Part shown: piece by piece, positions 6,462-9,838 of the stretch
Layout of the letters: every line of letters begins with the position of its first letter
Numbering within the stretch: the first letter of the stretch is position 1
Source: an uncultured Clostridia bacterium
GTDB lineage: Bacteria > Bacillota > Clostridia > Oscillospirales > UMGS1783
Assembly (NCBI GenBank): GCA_937892635.1
Contig: CALBKB010000023.1
Span: 1 to 9,838, forward strand
Direction of reading: 5' to 3'
DNA: 9,838 nt
Translations under genes and position numbers: made by a program
The notes under the pieces: generated by a model
What the model was told of the DNA's origin: nothing
What the model saw: only the letters and a program-made list of their open reading frames with translations
Database searches by the model: none

Positions 6462-6512
6462 GGCTTCTACAAGGGCATCTGAACGCGGCGGGGGAATTGA
6501 TGCGAGAGTAGG

Positions 6513-6541
6513 TTGTTTCTCCCGCACTTGTTGGGTATACT
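6513..6541 (+). promoter_or_regulatory. Candidate promoter of the glycosyltransferase-like remnant
   Basis: TTGTTT (6513-6518), a 17-base spacer and TATACT (6536-6541) predict a start near 6548 and a short leader with GGAGG seven bases before the ATG at 6574. The -35 is weak (3 of 6). The rest of the gap from 6462 to 6512 shows nothing I can assign. Confidence 0.45.
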
Positions 6542-6573
6542 AACGGCAACGAAACGACCACGGAGGACACAGA

Positions 6574-6807
6574 ATGAACGTTATACCCATTTTTTGCGCC
6601 GTTGACGACGGCTATGCACCCTATCTGGCTGTAGCCTTGCGCTCGTTGCGAGCCAACACCAGCCAGCCGCTGCTGCTCGCCTTTCTCCCACCCAGCTATG
6701 CCTGGCCTATCGCCGCTGTCAACTTGGTATTAAGCGCCTTGCCGGTTTTTGTGTTGCGCTACAATTTAAGCACCCTGCAATACTTATACAAAAAAGCACG
6801 AGCGTAA
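6574..6807 (+). pseudogene. Truncated family 8 glycosyltransferase remnant (short ORF)
   Basis: The first ~31 residues (IPIFCAVDDGYAPYLAVALR then SLRANTS) look like the N-terminus of GT8 glycosyltransferases, where the beta-strand and the Tyr-Ala-Pro-(Tyr/Phe)-Leu-Ala-Val stretch form the nucleotide-sugar site. After about residue 31 the similarity stops. The other ~46 residues are a hydrophobic stretch and a basic tail with no DxD motif and none of the ~250 residues a GT8 enzyme needs. The other two forward frames do not restore GT8 motifs, so a large deletion is more likely than a single frameshift. Promoter and ribosome binding site (GGAGG, 7-base spacing) look intact. The last codons and the TAA lie inside the trmD terminator stem, so the 3' end is borrowed from that element. 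It may be transcribed, but is not expected to be an active transferase. Confidence 0.6.
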
Positions 6808-6818
6808 CGCTCGTGCTT
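6790..6818 (-). terminator. Intrinsic terminator of the ffh-rpsP-khpA-rimM-trmD operon
   Basis: Read on the minus strand, AAGCACGAGCG and CGCTCGTGCTT form an 11-bp stem around loop TTA, running into six T (6790-6795). It begins 2 bases after the trmD stop codon. On the plus strand the same stem has only a poor T-run, so it is mainly a leftward terminator, though it may also stop transcripts of the convergent remnant. Confidence 0.92.
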
Positions 6819-6820
6819 GT

Positions 6821-7540
6821 TTATTTCTCTAAAAAATCGAGGTCTTGGGGGGTCAGACTCACCGTTTTGAGCATATCGGGGCGGCGCTCCTTGGTGATTT
6901 TGAGCATCTCGTCCCGACGCCAGCGCTCGATCTGCGCGTGTTTGCCTTCGAGCAGCACCTCGGGAACTTTGCGACCGCGAAACTCGACGGGTCGGGTATA
7001 GTGTGGATATTCGAGCAGACCGTTATAATGGCTCTCCTCCTCGAAGCACTCCTCGCTGTCGAGCACACCCTCGACCATGCGGCAGACGCAGTCGACGGCG
7101 ACGGCGCAGGCCAGTTCCCCGCCGGTGAGCACATAATCGCCGATGGAGAGTTCCTCGTCAACGATCTCGTCGATGACCCGCTGGTCGACGCCCTCGTAAT
7201 GGCCGCAGAGGAAAACAATGCGGTCTTCCTTGGCGTAACGGCGGGCGATCTCCTGGGTGAGCACCTGACCTTTTGGCGAGAGATAGACGGTGAGCGGTTT
7301 TTTGACGGCGTCACGCGTGATCTCATCGTAGCAGGCGCAGATGGGTTCGGGCTTTAAGAGCATACCCTTGCCGCCGCCGTAGGGGGTATCGTCGACGGTG
7401 GCGTGTTTATCGGTGGCCCAGTTGCGGAAATTGTGGGCGCGGATATCCAGATAGCCCGCCTTGCGGGCGCGGCCGAGGATACTCTGACCGAGCACCATAT
7501 CCATATAATCGTCAAACAGGGTTAAAATATCGATCCTCAT
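6821..7540 (-). CDS. trmD: tRNA (guanine-N1)-methyltransferase TrmD
   Basis: A 239-residue SPOUT-class enzyme that uses S-adenosylmethionine to make m1G37 in tRNAs, which prevents frameshifting. Motifs in order: DDTPYGGGKGM (50-60), YLSPKGQ (86-92), LCGHYEGVDQR (111-121) and SIGDYVLTGGELA (132-144), the last three forming the trefoil-knot cofactor site; then R154, and GLLEYPHYTRP (about 174-184) before the C-terminal tRNA-binding helices. By alignment from memory, the catalytic Asp of the family (D169 in the Haemophilus enzyme) corresponds to E169 here. The ATG overlaps the rimM stop by four bases (ATGA), so the two are translationally coupled; a GGGAGG lies about 12 bases upstream inside rimM. 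It is the last gene before the operon terminator. Length is normal. Confidence 0.97.
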   Translation of the reverse strand: MRIDILTLFDDYMDMVLGQSILGRARKAGYLDIRAHNFRNWATDKHATVDDTPYGGGKGMLLKPEPICACYDEITRDAVKKPLTVYLSPKGQVLTQEIARRYAKEDRIVFLCGHYEGVDQRVIDEIVDEELSIGDYVLTGGELACAVAVDCVCRMVEGVLDSEECFEEESHYNGLLEYPHYTRPVEFRGRKVPEVLLEGKHAQIERWRRDEMLKITKERRPDMLKTVSLTPQDLDFLEK

Positions 7541-8034
7541 ATCTCGAACATACCTCCCAGCGGGCGGATTTTGATGGTTTTTGCGGCGATATCGGTGTCG
7601 ATCACGACCTGTTTAATCACAGGAAAGAGCACCTGCTTGCCCGAAGTGAGACGAATTTCATAGGCATCGTTGGCGATTCCCGAGTAGACGTCGACGATGG
7701 TTCCGTAATGCTCGGCGGTATCGGCATCGTAGACCTCACAACCGATGATGTCCTGAATAAAATACTCGCCTTCGTCGAGCAGGTCGTCGGTTTTTTCAAT
7801 CGAAATTTCCTTGCCCTTTAAGGTTTCGGCCATCTCTATGGTGTCGACGCCTTTGAGGTGGACGATAGCCAGCGCGCGCTGGGCGCGGGCGGCGGTGACG
7901 GTGAAGGGCTTGGCGTCGATATAGATGGTGTCGATCTGACACAGGTCGCGGGCATCGTTCATCCATACGTCGATTTTTATATCACCACGGATGCCGTGGG
8001 TATTGACAATTTTACCGGCTTTGATAAGCTCCAT
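7537..8034 (-). CDS. rimM: Ribosome maturation factor RimM
   Basis: A 165-residue two-domain protein needed for late assembly of the 30S subunit near the 16S rRNA 3' domain; it binds ribosomal protein S19. The N-terminal RimM domain begins with IKAGKIVNTHGIRGDIKID (about 4-22). The PRC-barrel half starts near residue 90 (EYFIQDIIGCEVYD) and ends with LFPVIKQVVIDTD and a terminal RPLGGMFEI. The ATG at 8034 has AGGAG six bases upstream. That ribosome binding site lies directly after the T-run of a terminator-like hairpin, so expression depends on read-through from khpA. It overlaps trmD by four bases. Length is typical. Confidence 0.96.
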   Translation of the reverse strand: MELIKAGKIVNTHGIRGDIKIDVWMNDARDLCQIDTIYIDAKPFTVTAARAQRALAIVHLKGVDTIEMAETLKGKEISIEKTDDLLDEGEYFIQDIIGCEVYDADTAEHYGTIVDVYSGIANDAYEIRLTSGKQVLFPVIKQVVIDTDIAAKTIKIRPLGGMFEI

Positions 8035-8046
8035 AGTTTTCTCCTG

Positions 8047-8083
8047 AAAAAAGGGGGGATATGCAAGATATCCCCCTTTTTTT
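8047..8083 (-). terminator. Terminator-like hairpin between khpA and rimM (probable attenuator)
   Basis: On the minus strand GGGGGATAT (8068-8076) pairs with ATATCCCCC (8054-8062) across the loop CTTGC. The stem extends through one G-U pair and an A/T stretch and ends in TTTTTT at 8047-8052. It overlaps the khpA stop codon, and the rimM ribosome binding site starts one base after the T-run. It has every element of an intrinsic terminator but sits inside the operon with no room for a new promoter before rimM, so it probably lowers rimM-trmD expression relative to rpsP-khpA. Confidence 0.75.
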
Positions 8084-8315
8084 AGTCACCGATATTGACG
8101 ATGACCTTCTTATTATCTTTGGCAGCCGCCGACTTGACAACCGAGCGAATGGCCTTAGCGATTCGACCCTGTCTGCCGATGACTCTGCCCATGTCGGACG
8201 CGGCCACCATGATCTGATAGGTGGTCGTATCCTCTTTCTCCGAAACCTTAGTGACCGTGACTTCGTCCGGCTTTTCCACCAGGGCCTTCGTGAGATACGT
8301 CAATAACTGTTCCAT
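8082..8315 (-). CDS. khpA: KH-domain RNA-binding protein KhpA (YlqC-like)
   Basis: A 77-residue single KH domain protein, the usual length. The RNA-binding loop G47-R-Q-G50 lies in MGRVIGRQGRIAKAIRSVVK, and the protein ends VIVNIGD. KhpA binds RNA, often with KhpB/EloR, and affects cell elongation and division or sRNA function in Firmicutes. The ATG at 8315 is preferred over an in-frame start at 8396: AAGGA lies seven bases before it, and the longer reading would run back into rpsP. It lies 11 bases after rpsP and was probably co-transcribed with it. Its stop codon is part of the hairpin that precedes rimM. Confidence 0.94.
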   Translation of the reverse strand: MEQLLTYLTKALVEKPDEVTVTKVSEKEDTTTYQIMVAASDMGRVIGRQGRIAKAIRSVVKSAAAKDNKKVIVNIGD

Positions 8316-8326
8316 GATACCATCCT

Positions 8327-8569
8327 TTACAGAACGCCGTTCTTTTTGAGCATGGCCTTGACGGTATCGGTCGGCTGGGCGCCGTTTGCGATCCACTGCT
8401 TAGCCTTCTCAGCATCAATGTTGACGGCTGAAGGGGTCTTGGTCGGATCATAGGTACCGATCTCTTCGATAAATCTGCCGTCGCGAGGGCTGCGGGAATC
8501 GGCTACTACGATACGGTAGAAGGGATTTTTCTTCGCGCCCATTCTTCTGAGTCTGATTTTTACTGCCAT
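8327..8569 (-). CDS. rpsP: 30S ribosomal protein S16
   Basis: An 80-residue protein with the full S16 pattern: MAVKIRLRRMGAKKNPFYRI at the start, VVADSRSPRDGRFIEEIGTY at about 21-40, a DPTKTPS turn, and a C-terminal helix with WIANGAQPTDTVKAML. S16 is a primary or secondary assembly protein of the 30S body. GGAGGTGA lies six bases before the ATG, one of the strongest ribosome binding sites in the window, as expected for a ribosomal protein. It follows ffh after 28 bases with no terminator between them, so the two are probably co-transcribed. Confidence 0.98.
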   Translation of the reverse strand: MAVKIRLRRMGAKKNPFYRIVVADSRSPRDGRFIEEIGTYDPTKTPSAVNIDAEKAKQWIANGAQPTDTVKAMLKKNGVL

Positions 8570-8597
8570 TGTGATTCACCTCCACATTCAAGTAGTC

Positions 8598-9838
8598 TTA
8601 CATCATCCCGCCCATGCCGGGGAAACCCTTAAGCAGGTTGGGATTCTTGTTAAGCCTTTTTATCATCGACCGTGACTGCTCAAACTGCTTGAGCAGACGG
8701 TTGACTTCACTTACCTCAACGCCTGCGCCTGCGGCGATGCGTCGTTTACGGGACGCGGCCAGAAGTTCCGGCTTGGCCCGCTCCTTCGGGGTCATGGACA
8801 GAATGATGGCCTGCTGACGATCAAAGATCTTCTCATTGATATCAGCCTTATCAATATCCTTTTGCTTGACTCCCATTTGGCCGAGGATGGCACCGGCGCC
8901 GCCCATCTTTTTCATCTGACGCAGCTGTCCGAGATAATCCTCTAAATCGAATTTATTTTTCAGAAGTTTTTCTTCGAGTTTTCTTGCCTGTTCTTCATCA
9001 AAGGCCTCTTCCGCCTTCTCAATCAGCGAGAGCACGTCGCCCATACCCAAAATGCGGTTGGCCATACGCTCGGGGTGGAAGGGTTCAAGATCCTTGACCG
9101 TTTCGCCCACACCCACAAACTTGATGGGACGACCGGTGATATACTTGACCGACATGGCGGCACCGCCGCGGGTATCGCCGTCGAACTTGGTGAGAATGAC
9201 GCCGGTAATGGATAACTGCTCGTCAAAGGACTGGGCAACGTTGACGGCATCCTGACCCGTCATGGCATCGACCACCAGCAGGATCTCCTGCGGCTGCGTC
9301 TTCTCCTTCATCTGCACCAGTTCATCCATCAGCTCCTGGTCGATATGCAGACGACCGGCCGTATCGAAAATCACGATATCGTTGCCGTACTTTTTGGCGT
9401 GCGCCAATGCTTCCTGCGCGATCTTGACCGGCTTTTCGCCATCCAGAGAAAAGACGGGCACCTCGGCCTGCTCACCTACCACCTTTAACTGATCAACAGC
9501 GGCGGGACGGTAGATATCGCATGCCACCAAAAGGGGACGACGATGGAGCGTATTTTTAAAATAATAGGCCAACTTGGCCGCATGGGTGGTTTTACCGGCA
9601 CCCTGCAAACCGCACATCATCAGCACGGTGGGCGGCTTGGCGGCGAAATTGATTTTGGAATCGCCCTGCCCCATGATACGGCACAGTTCCTCATGCACGA
9701 TCTTAATGACCTGCTGAGCCGGCGTGAGAGATTTCATAACCTCCTCGCCTACCGCGCGATCCGACACGTTATGGATGAAGGCCTTGACGACCTTGAAGTT
9801 GACATCTGCACCCAGCAAGGCCAGCTTGATCTCGCGCA
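8598..9838 (-). CDS. ffh: Signal recognition particle GTPase Ffh (SRP54), N-terminus cut by window edge
   Basis: 412 C-terminal residues are visible of a protein usually near 445-450, so about 30-35 residues of the N domain lie right of the window; the reading frame is open to the edge (REIKLALLGADVNFK). Ffh binds 4.5S/scRNA and signal peptides and delivers ribosomes to FtsY at the membrane. GTPase motifs are all present: GLQGAGKTT (about 9588-9611), DIYRPAA, DTAGRLHID, DTRGGAA, TKFDG and GVGE. The M domain follows, with the RNA-binding signature SRKRRIAAGAG (about 8724-8757) and a Met-rich end (GFPGMGGMM). Nothing looks unusual. It heads the visible part of the operon; its promoter is outside the window. 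Confidence 0.97.
   Translation of the reverse strand, partial: REIKLALLGADVNFKVVKAFIHNVSDRAVGEEVMKSLTPAQQVIKIVHEELCRIMGQGDSKINFAAKPPTVLMMCGLQGAGKTTHAAKLAYYFKNTLHRRPLLVACDIYRPAAVDQLKVVGEQAEVPVFSLDGEKPVKIAQEALAHAKKYGNDIVIFDTAGRLHIDQELMDELVQMKEKTQPQEILLVVDAMTGQDAVNVAQSFDEQLSITGVILTKFDGDTRGGAAMSVKYITGRPIKFVGVGETVKDLEPFHPERMANRILGMGDVLSLIEKAEEAFDEEQARKLEEKLLKNKFDLEDYLGQLRQMKKMGGAGAILGQMGVKQKDIDKADINEKIFDRQQAIILSMTPKERAKPELLAASRKRRIAAGAGVEVSEVNRLLKQFEQSRSMIKRLNKNPNLLKGFPGMGGMM

Noticed and set aside
8316..8396. 27-residue N-terminal extension of KhpA
   Set aside because: It overlaps the rpsP coding region and is absent from KhpA proteins; the ATG at 8315 has a proper ribosome binding site.
1..9838. 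CRISPR arrays, tRNA or rRNA genes, insertion sequences, riboswitches, phage or defence genes
   Set aside because: I looked for regular spaced repeats, tRNA-like arms, transposase motifs and terminal inverted repeats and saw none; leaders are too short for a riboswitch except the symporter control region, which shows direct repeats and no aptamer-like fold.

Overview
The window looks like chromosomal DNA from a low-GC-lineage Gram-positive bacterium (Firmicutes, probably a gut Clostridia) with moderate GC. Three things point there: the housekeeping order ffh-rpsP-khpA-rimM-trmD, strong AGGAG-type ribosome binding sites, and an AraC regulator divergent from a GPH sugar transporter and a family 2 glycosidase. 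The taxonomic call is an inference; there is no rRNA or other marker to confirm it.

Layout. (1) 1-862, minus: the N-terminal half of a SulP-type anion permease, cut by the window edge, with its own promoter and a TTG start. (2) 944-1690, minus: an AraC-family regulator. (3) 1691-1870: a divergent control region rich in short direct repeats. (4) 1871-5594, plus: a two-gene carbohydrate unit, a GPH/MelB-like symporter followed by a GH2 beta-glycosidase, separated by a near-perfect palindrome. (5) 5657-5765: a possible 28-residue ORF running into an intrinsic terminator. (6) 5831-6397, plus: a stand-alone LUD-domain (LutC/YkgG-like) gene with a near-consensus promoter and a strong terminator. 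(7) 6574-6807, plus: a short ORF whose first ~31 residues look like the start of a family 8 glycosyltransferase and whose remainder does not; probably a truncated gene. (8) 6790-9838, minus: trmD, rimM, khpA, rpsP and the 3' part of ffh, read leftwards and ending in a terminator.

How the genes work together. The symporter would import a beta-linked glycoside and the GH2 enzyme would cleave it in the cytoplasm, probably controlled by the divergent AraC protein. The right-hand block is a translation and protein-targeting operon: SRP GTPase, ribosomal protein S16, KH-domain RNA chaperone, 16S maturation factor and tRNA m1G37 methyltransferase. Two points stand out in it: a terminator-like hairpin between khpA and rimM, and a terminator directly after trmD where rplS often follows in Firmicutes.

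I did not find a clearly new system. The observations most worth checking are the repeat-rich control region, the palindrome between symporter and glycosidase, the unassigned C-terminal extension of the glycosidase, the khpA-rimM hairpin, and the glycosyltransferase remnant.
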